DNA of 64,000 nucleotides from CAZVPF01 sp964628195 (GTDB taxonomy: Bacteria > Planctomycetota > Phycisphaerae > Sedimentisphaerales > Anaerohalosphaeraceae), in assembly GCA_964628195.1 (NCBI GenBank), contig CAZVPF010000005.1, forward strand, positions 84,668-148,667. Reading direction: 5' to 3'. The position numbers and the translations under genes were made by a program. Under the pieces are notes generated by a model that saw only the letters and a program-made list of their open reading frames with translations, was not told the DNA's origin and made no database searches. Each line of letters starts with the position of its first letter. Within the stretch, counting starts at the first letter, position 1. Shown piece after piece: positions 26,311 to 35,296 of this stretch.

Positions 26311-26339
26311 AAATAGTTTACAATCGAGTTATATTACAA
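26311..26339 (+). promoter_or_regulatory. Candidate operator of the GntR/LacI regulator, site 1
   Basis: A 29-base element beginning AAATAGTTTACAATC. It matches 24 of 29 positions with the element at 32694-32722 in front of the beta-helix enzyme gene. A reverse-orientation partial copy (ATGTAAAATTAAT) follows at 26342-26354. Its place over the transcription start suggests repression by the regulator encoded at 26387. Confidence 0.55.
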
Positions 26340-26386
26340 ATAATGTAAAATTAATAGATTACTTTTTAGTTTGGCAGGATAAAAAC

Positions 26387-27583
26387 ATGAATGGCAAAGA
26401 TTCGAAGAGAGCGATGAAGCATCAGCAGATTTATGACAGAATACTTGTTGGTATCCTTGAGGGTAAGTATCCGCCCGGCAAACAGATCCCCACAGAAAAT
26501 GAATTGGCTGAGATGTTTCACGCATCGAGACCTACCGTGGGCAGGGCACTTAGAGAACTCGAACAGAAAGGCCTTATTTATAGAAGAAGAGGTGCTGGTA
26601 CTTTTGTCAGGAAGCCAACCCAGGCGCAGGGTCAGAAGATCGGGGTTCTCGTGCCAGGTGTTTCGCTTAATTCGGGTGAACTTTTCAGCACTATGGTTTC
26701 GCAGATGTCGCGGGAAGCAAGTGAGCGTGAATATGTCCTGCTTCTGAATGATTCCCCTACCGGCAGCGAAGAGCAGATCATTGAGCAGGCTAAAAAGATC
26801 TGCCAGCAGATCATCGACTTGCAGGTGTCCGGGGTATTTTTCATGCCTATGGAACTGTCCCCTGAAAAATGGCATATAAATAATGAGATCGCCGAAGCAT
26901 TTGACAATGCCGGCATTGCAGTTGCCCTTCTCGACAGGGACGTTTGCGTGAGCCCGGAAAGGAGTAAATTCGACCTTGTCGGTGTGAACAACGAAAGGGG
27001 TGCATATATTCTGGCTGAACACCTCATTGAAAACGGCTGTCGCAAAATTGACTTCCTTACGCATGTGACAATTTCATCTGCAATCAATGACCGTATCACC
27101 GGTTACCAGAATGCTCTAATCAAGTATGATATTCAGCCTGATCACAAAAGGGTCCACCATCTCGATATCTCGCCTTCGCATAATGTCAGGAACGAAGACG
27201 TTGAAGAGCATATCGATATGATAATGAACAATTTTAAGCCTGACGCGATCATCTGCATCAATGACAGAATGGCTGCTATGGCGATGCGGTGCCTTATAAA
27301 TCTCGGTTATAACATCCCTGATGACGTTGCGCTGGTGGGCTTTGACGATCTGCCTTTCCTGTCTTACCTTCCGGTTCCCCTGACAACCATTCGCCAGCCG
27401 GCCAAGTCTCTGGCGCGGGAGGGTGTGCGAACTATCCTTGACAGGATGAAGGAGCCGGACCTGCCTGCAAGGGATATTATAGTGGCAACTGAGCTTGTCA
27501 TAAGAGAGTCATGCGGGGCGAAGAAAAAGAAAAGTGCCAACCAAAGTCCCAGTACGAGTGAACCTGTTGGGGCAGACAAATAA
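26387..27583 (+). CDS. GntR/LacI hybrid transcriptional regulator, intact copy
   Basis: A 398-residue sugar-responsive regulator of the AraR type: a GntR winged helix at about residues 8-75 (IYDRILVGILEGKYPPGKQI, SRPTVGRALRELEQKGLIYR), then a LacI-type periplasmic-binding-protein domain (IGVLVPGVSLNSGELF, FDLVGVNNERGAYILAEHLI, DAIICINDRMAAMAM, VALVGFDDLPFLSYLPVPLT). It faces a broken paralogue and lies near two polysaccharide-degrading enzymes, so it likely controls them. The shared operator supports this. The effector is probably an oligosaccharide but is not known. Confidence 0.9.
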   Translation: MNGKDSKRAMKHQQIYDRILVGILEGKYPPGKQIPTENELAEMFHASRPTVGRALRELEQKGLIYRRRGAGTFVRKPTQAQGQKIGVLVPGVSLNSGELFSTMVSQMSREASEREYVLLLNDSPTGSEEQIIEQAKKICQQIIDLQVSGVFFMPMELSPEKWHINNEIAEAFDNAGIAVALLDRDVCVSPERSKFDLVGVNNERGAYILAEHLIENGCRKIDFLTHVTISSAINDRITGYQNALIKYDIQPDHKRVHHLDISPSHNVRNEDVEEHIDMIMNNFKPDAIICINDRMAAMAMRCLINLGYNIPDDVALVGFDDLPFLSYLPVPLTTIRQPAKSLAREGVRTILDRMKEPDLPARDIIVATELVIRESCGAKKKKSANQSPSTSEPVGADK

Positions 27584-27655
27584 AAATATGGGTGCCTGGC
27601 AAATCTTTTTGGCGAAAGAGCAATTGTCAGGGTGTTCGTATAATTGATACAGCAG

Positions 27656-27680
27656 CGGCCCTGGGTTAAGGGCCGTTTTT
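27656..27680 (+). terminator. Terminator between the convergent regulators
   Basis: CGGCCCT at 27656-27662 pairs with AGGGCCG at 27669-27675, with a six-base loop and five T residues after it. It ends the intact regulator gene and touches the stop region of the convergent broken copy. Confidence 0.85.
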
Positions 27681-29037
27681 ATGCGCCGGCTAATTTTTTT
27701 TCTTCGTGAAAGTTTTTCAATGTCTGCATCGGAACAGCCTGCCTGATGTTCCTGATTTTTTTGGGCGGTGTTACTTCTGCCGTTTTGAGGTGACAGCCGC
27801 AGGATTCTCTTACCACGATTTTGCCGGTTAAAACGATATCCCTGGCGGGAAGTTTAGGGGTGTCTATCCTGTCAAGAAGTGTCCTGACCGCTTCTCTTGC
27901 CATCGCGTCCACGGGCTGTCTGACAGTCGTTAACCTGACGGGCAGATATTCCACGAAAGGCATATCATCGAAGCCGACAAGCCTTATGTCTTCGGGTATC
28001 GAGTACCCCATTTTCAGCAGGGCCTTCATTATTACCGCCGCCAGCCTGTCGTTCACACAAACCAGTGCGTCGGGTTTATTCTTCGAGACGATCTTCTCAA
28101 CATGCGGTATCACTTTTTCGTCTTCGATGCCTTCACCTATAAAGAGGTTAAGCCGGTGTATCCGCTGTACCGGTTCAAGCAGGCCGTAATTGGACAGGGC
28201 ATTATGATAGCCGTTGATCCTTTCAATAATAGAGGAGCTGTCGATATTGCGGGCTGCAAAGGCGATTTTTCTGGCCCCGAATTTTATTCTTCATTCGTAA
28301 TACTACGACCGTCAGGTTGTAGATGGAAGTATCCGACAAAGTCGGACGGGCGTAGCCCGTTTTCCTAATGCCACAGCCGTAAGGCTGTGGTTGTTTACTA
28401 AATGCTCCGTAACAGCATATGAAGCACGTTCGTTGCCCATGCAGACGAGATCGAAGGTGCTGCGTTTGGGGCTCAGGTGAATATCCCTGTCAAGCAGGGT
28501 AACAGCGATCCCTGCCGACTCAAAAGACTCCACAATGAGCTGATTGACCTTTCTGTTGTCGGGTGACAGTGAAAGGGGCATAAAGAATACTCCGGCTACC
28601 TGCATATTGATCAGTTTTCCGCAGATGCTTTTTGTCTGGGCCACTACTTCTTTTTCATCTCCGACAGGGGAGTCATTGAGCATCAGTACATATCCCTGGT
28701 CGCTTACCTCGCGCGACATCTGGGAGACCATTGTGCTGAATAACTCACCTGAATTAAGCGAAACACCGGGTACGAGTATGCCGAGTTTCCGGCCCTTAAC
28801 CTGGGCGGGGTTCTTAACGAAGGTGCCTGCTCCTCGCCTGCGGGTAATAAGCCCTTTTTGTTCCAGTTCCTGCAAGGCTCTGCCGACTGTGGGTCGGGAA
28901 ACATTAAAGCTGACAGCAAGCTCCTGCTCTGTGGGTATCTTTTTGCCGGGTGGGTAGACCCCGTCCATTATATAACCGAATATCCGGTCATAAATTCGCC
29001 TGTGCTTTGCTTGTTTGGGGCTGTTATCAACTGACAT
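27679..29037 (-). pseudogene. GntR/LacI regulator paralogue disrupted by a 107-nt insertion
   Basis: The start is the ATG at 29037 (MSVDNSPKQAKHRRIYDRIF). The N-terminal part matches the intact regulator through the GntR domain, IGILVPGVSLNSGELF-like core and YAVTEHLV. There the frame enters foreign sequence and meets three in-frame stops (first at 28314-28312). Homology resumes in the same frame at FGARKIAFAARNIDSS and runs to the end (LVCVNDRLAAVIMKAL, LVGFDDMPFVEYLPVRLT). Removing the insert and one copy of TTTA restores an alignment of equal length to the intact paralogue. The break looks recent since no other damage is visible. Confidence 0.85.
28287..28393. mobile_element. 107-nt hairpin-array insertion with TTTA flanks
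   Basis: Four short perfect hairpins follow each other on the plus strand: CTACGACC/GGTTGTAG (28303-28322), TCCGAC/GTCGGA (about 28332-28346), CGGGC/GCCCG (28347-28359) and CCACAGCC/GGCTGTGG (28371-28390). TTTA lies on both sides, at 28283-28286 and 28394-28397, consistent with a 4-bp target duplication, and the interrupted gene aligns seamlessly once it is removed. There is no open frame and no clear terminal inverted repeat. It looks like a non-autonomous palindromic element of REP/MITE type. Confidence 0.75.
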
Positions 29038-29075
29038 ACAACAAAACCTGATCGCCTGAAACCTATTCAAATAAG

Positions 29076-29103
29076 ATTATATCCGGAAACACAAAATTGT
29101 CAA
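29076..29103 (-). promoter_or_regulatory. Promoter of the broken GntR/LacI regulator
   Basis: On the minus strand TTGACA (29103-29098) and TATAAT (29081-29076) have a 16-base spacer. A half-site resembling the shared operator, AAATAATTTACAA on the plus strand at 29106-29118, lies directly upstream of the -35 box. Confidence 0.65.
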
Positions 29104-29176
29104 GAAAATAATTTACAAAGCACTGCAAAAAGCACATATTAGTAAATTCATTTTAAAATTTTGTAAGTTTCGCCGG

Positions 29177-32100
29177 TCAGTAGCTGATTTTTATCGGCCT
29201 GCTCGCGGGGCTTTGGTTCCCATTTTTGTCCACAGCCGTCAATCGGTAATAATATCTGCCGTCGAGCTTTCGGCCTGCAAAGTCATCGCTTTTGTCCTCA
29301 AACTCATCTGTTGAACGGTAAACATAGGTTACATAGCTTGCCGGTCCGACCTCGAAATCGGCTTTTGTGTCCCTGTAGATTTTTATCCAGTATGTATCTT
29401 CATCGGCGATCCGCCAGGTGATTTTGCCGTCTTTGGCACGTACATCTTCAAGGGGTGACGGGGGTTGGTTGTCACTGCTTTCAAGTACAACAAAGGTATT
29501 TGTAACCAATTTTGCGCCCCTTGGATATAAACTCGTGTTCTTTCCGTCGTCAGCCTTTATGTAATATTCGTAAAGTGTCGTATTGTCTTTGGGCTCAAAG
29601 CTGGCGGTGAAGATTGCCTTTGTGCGACGCTGCATCGGCATCATACGCCAGTTCATTGCACCTGCTGGGCGGTAGTAAAAGTTTGCGGTGATCTGTTCAT
29701 TGCAGCGGTTGTCCATAACCCGTGCTGTTATTTCAAAGCTCTGGCCGCGGTAAACGCTTGTCGGGGGTGAAATAACGACTATCTCGGGCTTTTCATTGTC
29801 GGCATTTCCGGCCATGCACATGTCCGGGATAGAAGCCATGCTCTCGTCGCCGTCGGCTGAAATACTGGTAACAGTGTAATTATAAATGCCGGTTGTTGTG
29901 TCCCTGTAGCTTGCAGATGCCGGGGCGAGGGGCAGCTTGTTGAGCTTTTGGCCGTCACGATATACGTTAAAGCCGGTTACGTTAGTTTGCTCATTTTTCC
30001 AGGTTACGATCGCCCCGTCATTCGTACCGCAGGCCTTAACACAGCCGGGCGGCTGAATCTCAAGGTCTTTACGCAACTCATCGATTTTGCCTGTATATCT
30101 TAGCTGTACGAACCTGGTCTGTGTGCTCATAATGTTGCCCAGCGACGAAATGTCGTTGATTCTGTACATGAAATTTTGTGCCCAGCTTTCGAACCTGTGG
30201 GGCAAATCCTGCCAGGTAACATAGGGGAACTTCTGGTCAAGCATAATGTGGTCCAGCGCAGCCTGTATCCTGCAACGCAGCATCTCGAGTCTTCTTCTTT
30301 TGTTGTCGTTGGTGCAGTTTTGTATGCATTCATCGATAACCTCAAGCTGTTTTCGGGCCATATCGCTGTCGTCTTTGGGCTTGTTCAGGAACATCAGGTA
30401 AACATCGTGCTCGCCGGCAACCTGCTCGATTTCTATGCTGAATTCTTTCCAGCTTTGCCAGCCGCCAGTATCTTTGACCTCGATCAGTCCAAGTTCAGGG
30501 CCTGTCGGCGAGTCCAGCCGTATTTGGATATCCCCACCTTGTTTAGTAGCGGAGGCGACTACCGCTGTTATCTTCCCAGGCTCCATACCGAACGGTACGT
30601 TATCGAACTTTATCCAGTCGCCGTGCTTGATATAGCCCACGCACTTGCCCCCTCCGCTGCGGTCGGCATGTTGAGTGCCCTTGTTTTCAGTGTGGTCCTC
30701 TGCCTGGATTTCCGTAGTTACACCATCGGGTGCGCTTATGCTCAGCTTGTCGATATTCAGCAGATAGCCGCCTCCGGAGGGTCTGTTGCTTCCGGAAAAC
30801 TCAGGTGTTGGCATACACTCGGCGAACCCGGAGGCGAAAGGTTCGTTTTCATTGATTATTTCCGTAATAGCCTCAGCGAATTTTTCGCCGTAATTTTCTT
30901 TTGCGTATTCATAATAGACATCGTATGAGCTGTCGTACTTGTCATCAAGGTCCCAGGGTGCCTTTGCGATATAGCTCATCTTCGCGTCGACTGCGTCGGT
31001 GAGCCTCCACGTAAGGCAGTACAGGCCTTTCAAGTTATCTTTTCGCTGGGCATAAGACTTGATGGTATCGGAAAGATTAATGTCGTAAGGATAGTAATAC
31101 TGCGAACTGTGAAAATCCCTTTCGAGCCAGGGGCAGGCCCAGAACTCTCGGTCGTGATAGATGCTGCCGTCCTCGAAAGATGCCGAGTAGTGTGCGATAG
31201 GTGCGGCGATCACATCTTCAGGCATGTCTTTTGCCGATTCTTCCGAAAGACCCCAGCCGGATATTCCTATCTTGATCTGCGGGGCCTTTTCCTTGACTGT
31301 TTTGTACATCTGGTCGAATATCCGGTGCCATTTATCGAAATTTTTCTTGTCCTGGTGAATCCCTTCAGACTGGAAACAAAGTAAAACGTCAAGCTGCGGA
31401 TAATCTTCTATCAGCTGGTTTATCCTTGCCTCGACCATCTCGGGGTTGTCTGCGGGGGTTTTGAATTCCTGCGGTACGATATCGATATCGATTCCTAAAG
31501 CTATCTTGATGCCGCGCTTATGGGCGTATTCGATTACCTTTTTGAAAAGGGATCTTCCCTTATCGTAAACTTGCACGTTTGAGAGAGAATCGTTATGCAA
31601 GGTTGCGTCGGAACCAAAATCGTAATCATCGAATAGGGCATCTGCTCCGAAGAGGTATTTGTTCACATCCCAGCCCGGACAAGCCCAGCCGTGACCGGTT
31701 CGCGCGGTTGCGAATGCGCAGCGAGGCATATGGCCTTTATAACTCCAGTTATGAAACATCTCCTTATGAACTTCCTTGTTGAATTTCATGTTATAGTTAT
31801 GAATGTGCAGTAAGTTCATTCTCATTTTTGCCATCTGATCGAGGACGAACCTGTAGTCCTCGAATGAGTAAACCGTCGCCGACTGCGGAAAATTTGTCCA
31901 CGGCAGCATTCCGCGTGTATGCTGACGGGGCCGTTTTCTTTCGTCAACATTGACGATTTCAAGGGCTCGCTTCGGTGTGGGTATGACATCTCCGCCCATG
32001 TAAAAGCCAATGTTGTAGTAATCGTCAAGCAGGCCGTAGACACCGTAGAGAACCCCCTGGGGGTCGGTTGCAGTAATTATCAGAGTCTTACCGCCATCGA

Positions 32101-32485
32101 CCGTTAAAGTCTTGAGCACATATCCCTGGTCGGTCAGTTCGTCGGTGGCGGGCATGAAATGCCCATCCTGGGCGAGTTCTGCGAGGACTTTGTTGGTTTG
32201 AGTTGTTCCGATCACAAAACAATCTGAGCTGATATTTCCGCCGCTTTCTATCTCTATTTTGCTGCCGGTAAGCTGGTAGAGATACCTTTGCAGCTCTTTT
32301 GCGGCATATTCTTCTTTCGGATCGGCTTGTTTGCTTATGATGATCACGATTTGGCTCATTTCAGGGGTGCCGGGTTTTGTGTGCTGCTCCCGACAGCCCG
32401 ATGTGCCAAGTATAGCGGCGATAACCGCTGCCAAAATCAATCCCTTAACCGTTTTGCTTTGCAGTAAGTTTCTCATACCAGCCAT
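29177..32485 (-). CDS. Large GH67-N-type glycoside hydrolase lipoprotein with CBM6 and FN3 domains
   Basis: A 1102-residue exported protein with lipobox GTSGC near residue 31. Residues about 45-180 resemble the GH67 N-terminal/GH20b domain (EEYAAKELQRYLYQLTGSKI, GVLYGVYGLLDDYYNIGFYM). A long TIM-barrel-like part follows (QMAKMRMNLLHIHNY). About residues 590-705 look like CBM6 (GDIQIRLDSPTGPELGLIEV, GGWQSWKEF). Ig-like and fibronectin type III segments close the protein. GH67 is the alpha-glucuronidase family, but the catalytic part is divergent and the true activity unknown. GGAG precedes the ATG. Probably on the outer membrane, attacking xylan-like or uronic-acid-containing glycan. Confidence 0.75.
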   Translation of the reverse strand: MAGMRNLLQSKTVKGLILAAVIAAILGTSGCREQHTKPGTPEMSQIVIIISKQADPKEEYAAKELQRYLYQLTGSKIEIESGGNISSDCFVIGTTQTNKVLAELAQDGHFMPATDELTDQGYVLKTLTVDGGKTLIITATDPQGVLYGVYGLLDDYYNIGFYMGGDVIPTPKRALEIVNVDERKRPRQHTRGMLPWTNFPQSATVYSFEDYRFVLDQMAKMRMNLLHIHNYNMKFNKEVHKEMFHNWSYKGHMPRCAFATARTGHGWACPGWDVNKYLFGADALFDDYDFGSDATLHNDSLSNVQVYDKGRSLFKKVIEYAHKRGIKIALGIDIDIVPQEFKTPADNPEMVEARINQLIEDYPQLDVLLCFQSEGIHQDKKNFDKWHRIFDQMYKTVKEKAPQIKIGISGWGLSEESAKDMPEDVIAAPIAHYSASFEDGSIYHDREFWACPWLERDFHSSQYYYPYDINLSDTIKSYAQRKDNLKGLYCLTWRLTDAVDAKMSYIAKAPWDLDDKYDSSYDVYYEYAKENYGEKFAEAITEIINENEPFASGFAECMPTPEFSGSNRPSGGGYLLNIDKLSISAPDGVTTEIQAEDHTENKGTQHADRSGGGKCVGYIKHGDWIKFDNVPFGMEPGKITAVVASATKQGGDIQIRLDSPTGPELGLIEVKDTGGWQSWKEFSIEIEQVAGEHDVYLMFLNKPKDDSDMARKQLEVIDECIQNCTNDNKRRRLEMLRCRIQAALDHIMLDQKFPYVTWQDLPHRFESWAQNFMYRINDISSLGNIMSTQTRFVQLRYTGKIDELRKDLEIQPPGCVKACGTNDGAIVTWKNEQTNVTGFNVYRDGQKLNKLPLAPASASYRDTTTGIYNYTVTSISADGDESMASIPDMCMAGNADNEKPEIVVISPPTSVYRGQSFEITARVMDNRCNEQITANFYYRPAGAMNWRMMPMQRRTKAIFTASFEPKDNTTLYEYYIKADDGKNTSLYPRGAKLVTNTFVVLESSDNQPPSPLEDVRAKDGKITWRIADEDTYWIKIYRDTKADFEVGPASYVTYVYRSTDEFEDKSDDFAGRKLDGRYYYRLTAVDKNGNQSPASRPIKISY

Positions 32486-32788
32486 TTTAATCTCCGAATT
32501 TGTAGTTTTTAGATAGACTTTTCTTTGTTATTTTTGCCGTTTCTAAAAAGCAGCTATACCCGAGCCTGTCGGTTCGGGGATGAAGTTCGTAATCTTTTAA
32601 GGCAATTTGTGCGTTTTTGCAACCGCTTTTTAATTGCCTGCAGAAGAGGTTGTTATAAGGAAAAAGACAACATGTTAATTTACAACATTTATTAAATAGT
32701 TTATAATCTAATTTTATAACAATGCACAATATAAAATTTGGTTACTGAAGTTTATATATTTATAAATTATTTTTTGGAGCCTTGATTT
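32486..32788. promoter_or_regulatory. Divergent promoter region of the two polysaccharide enzyme genes
   Basis: About 300 bases between two divergent enzyme genes. The half nearest 32789 is very A/T rich and contains the promoter/operator at 32679-32722 plus additional TTTACAA-like half-sites. The half near 32486 carries GGAG before the lipoprotein start. No gene is supported here. Confidence 0.5.
32679..32722 (+). promoter_or_regulatory. Promoter and operator site 2, upstream of the beta-helix enzyme
   Basis: TTTACA at 32679-32684 and TATAAT at 32702-32707 are separated by 17 bases. The 29-base element at 32694-32722 (AAATAGTTTATAATCTAATT at its start) matches the regulator's own operator at 24 of 29 positions and covers the -10 box, so the regulator bound here would block transcription. 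A further half-site TAATTTACAA lies at 32676-32685. Confidence 0.6.
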
Positions 32789-35272
32789 ATGATTCGTTTC
32801 TTTTTCCAGCGTATTCTCGTATTGTTATCCCTGTTTTCCATTATTGCTGTCGCTTCCGCCAATGCCCCCAAACCGGACATTAAAAGTTCTGTTTTTGTTT
32901 CGGCCAACGGCAATGACGATAATCCCGGTACGTTTCAGGAGCCCTTTGCGTCTTTATCCGCGGCAAAAAACAAAGTCGCCGAGATGAAACAGGCCGGCCA
33001 TGTGGGCGATATCACAGTTGTTATTCGTGAAGGCTCATACTATTGTCCACAGGGGCTTGTCTTTTCGGCATCAGACGGGGCGGTTGAAAATTCCAGTGTG
33101 ACTTATCGTGCGGCTGATGGTGAAACAGTAAAGATCATCGGTGGATACAAGGCTGCTGGCTGGAAGAAGTACAAAGGTGAAATCCGGTATACGCAGTTTC
33201 CCGATGAATACGAAGTTAAACAGGTTTTTGAGGCCGGCAAGTGGGTCGAGCCGGCGCGGATACCGAACGATGGGTATTTTGAGATAACCGGCGTAGATGA
33301 AAAAGATGCGAAGGCGACTTTTTATTATGACCCTGAAGATTTAGAGGTTGAAGGTTGGGATGTTTCGCAGGCGAGGGTTCTTATCTGGCAGGGCGAGTTC
33401 TGGTCCAGTCACTGGTTCAGTCAGGACAAGGGTATCAAATCGCACGACCCTGAGAGAAACTCCATTACGATGGACAGCCGGGGCGGTTATGATATGAACC
33501 GTGGCAACGAATATTTTATTTACAATGTGCTGGAGGAACTTGACCGGCCCGGTGAGTGTTTTATAGACAACGAGAATAAACGTGTTTATATTTGGCCCCA
33601 GAGCAATGAGCCTGTTGAGAATTTAGAAATCGTATTATCAACCGCGAAGAATGTTGTTGCTGTCAAAGGCTCTGCCGATAACCCGGTGAGCAATTTGCAT
33701 TTTGAGGGGATAGATTTTTCCGCGTGTAACGATGACGCAATGTCTTTTGAGGCGGCCAGGGACTGTTCGGTCAAATTCTGCAAGGTGGAAAACGGTGGGC
33801 GGCATGGTATTTCACTTCTCCTAAGCTGTCAAAATATTGAGGTTTACGGCTGTGAGATAACCGGTCATGGTTTTAACGGTGTGGATATAAACGGCGGCGG
33901 GTTTAATACGACAGAGATGCAGAGTCATCATAATGTAATAGAAAACAACCATATCCACCATTGCGGCAGACTTGTGGGGCACGGCAGGGGGGTCGGAATC
34001 GCCCAGAGCGGTTTTAACAAGGTCCTGCACAACCATATTCACCATATGCCGCGGTACGGCATCAGTATAAAGGGACTGCGCTTTCATGTGCTTAAAGAGC
34101 AGGTAAAGGAAGTGACATGGGAAAACCATTACGATTATCTTCACTCGCGAAACAACCTTATCGCTTATAATCACGTTCACCATGTCAACATGAAGACCCA
34201 GGACACGGGCGCTTTTGAGTCGTGGGGGCCGGGCAGGGATAACATTTATGACCACAACCTTATCCATGACGTGGGGATATCGCATCAGTCTATCATAAGC
34301 GGTATCTACTGTGACGACGCGACGGATTATTTTACCATTACGAATAATATTGTTTACGGTGTTCGGGGGATACCCGGCTCGCAGTGTATGCTTGTAAAGG
34401 GCATCGGCAGTAAGATAAGCAACAATATCCTTATCGTCGAGACCAATAACTGTGCGGCGATAAGAACATTTGAAATGGCAGACGAAGCAAATAAGCAACT
34501 GGAGTTTACGAAAAACATTGTGTACTTCGAGAAGACCGAGCCGCAGCTTAAGGATATGAACGGTAATATTATTGAATGGCGGTTCGAGCTTGACGAGGCC
34601 GGTACCTGTGACGTGTGGTTTTTGTACTCGGCAAATTTGTACTGGACGGGCAGGGCCAAAAACATGCTTGCAAACGCTACGACAATATCGTTTGACAATG
34701 GTGAGCCGGTTAAAGTCGAAAAACTGCCTGACACCGATTCATGGTTTGACTATGAATGGATAAAAGTTGCGAGAACAGAGCTTTCTGCGGGGCAGCACCT
34801 GATGCGGTGGCACAATCCATACGGCGGGGGCGCGAATATCAAGAGAATATGTATAAGCACCGATCCCGGCTGGAGCCCAAAAGTTTTCGGTTTGAACCAG
34901 AGGTATGTTAACGGCACGCTGCTGGTTAAGGAAGTGGATATAAAGCCTTATTACTGGCGAAGTATTTACGAGTTTAATAACTGGGACCCGCAACGGTTCG
35001 CAGTCGCCGACAAAAACCTTTTCTTCAAACATGGTGACCAGCTGGTTGCACAGAATATACCCGGAGAGGACACTTACGCTAACTGGGTGACAGTGGAGAA
35101 TAATAAGTACGACCAGAACAGTATCATTGCCGACCCTATGTTCGTGGATGCGGAAAACCATGACTACAGGCTAAAACCCGAATCACCTGCGTTTAAGCTC
35201 GGTTTCCAACAGATAGACATTGAGAGTATCGGGCTCAAAGACGATTTCCCCGCTCGGCTGGCGAGGGAATAG
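32789..35272 (+). CDS. Secreted right-handed beta-helix carbohydrate-active enzyme (GH141/polysaccharide-lyase-like)
   Basis: An 827-residue exported protein with a signal peptide (about residues 1-25). The N-terminal pattern SVFVSANGNDDNPGTFQEPF and TVVIREGSYY, then KQVFEAGKWVEPARIPN, is characteristic of large beta-helix enzymes such as GH141. Parallel-helix rungs rich in Asn/His (NNHIHHCGRLVGHGRG, HNHIHHMPRYGISIKG, NIYDHNLIHDVG) run through residues 300-560. It is divergent from the lipoprotein hydrolase and shares an operator with the regulator. Xylanase or fucosidase activities are known in GH141, so the substrate is only inferred. Confidence 0.78.
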   Translation: MIRFFFQRILVLLSLFSIIAVASANAPKPDIKSSVFVSANGNDDNPGTFQEPFASLSAAKNKVAEMKQAGHVGDITVVIREGSYYCPQGLVFSASDGAVENSSVTYRAADGETVKIIGGYKAAGWKKYKGEIRYTQFPDEYEVKQVFEAGKWVEPARIPNDGYFEITGVDEKDAKATFYYDPEDLEVEGWDVSQARVLIWQGEFWSSHWFSQDKGIKSHDPERNSITMDSRGGYDMNRGNEYFIYNVLEELDRPGECFIDNENKRVYIWPQSNEPVENLEIVLSTAKNVVAVKGSADNPVSNLHFEGIDFSACNDDAMSFEAARDCSVKFCKVENGGRHGISLLLSCQNIEVYGCEITGHGFNGVDINGGGFNTTEMQSHHNVIENNHIHHCGRLVGHGRGVGIAQSGFNKVLHNHIHHMPRYGISIKGLRFHVLKEQVKEVTWENHYDYLHSRNNLIAYNHVHHVNMKTQDTGAFESWGPGRDNIYDHNLIHDVGISHQSIISGIYCDDATDYFTITNNIVYGVRGIPGSQCMLVKGIGSKISNNILIVETNNCAAIRTFEMADEANKQLEFTKNIVYFEKTEPQLKDMNGNIIEWRFELDEAGTCDVWFLYSANLYWTGRAKNMLANATTISFDNGEPVKVEKLPDTDSWFDYEWIKVARTELSAGQHLMRWHNPYGGGANIKRICISTDPGWSPKVFGLNQRYVNGTLLVKEVDIKPYYWRSIYEFNNWDPQRFAVADKNLFFKHGDQLVAQNIPGEDTYANWVTVENNKYDQNSIIADPMFVDAENHDYRLKPESPAFKLGFQQIDIESIGLKDDFPARLARE

Positions 35273-35296
35273 TCCCGTTGCCTGAAACATCGGCAG

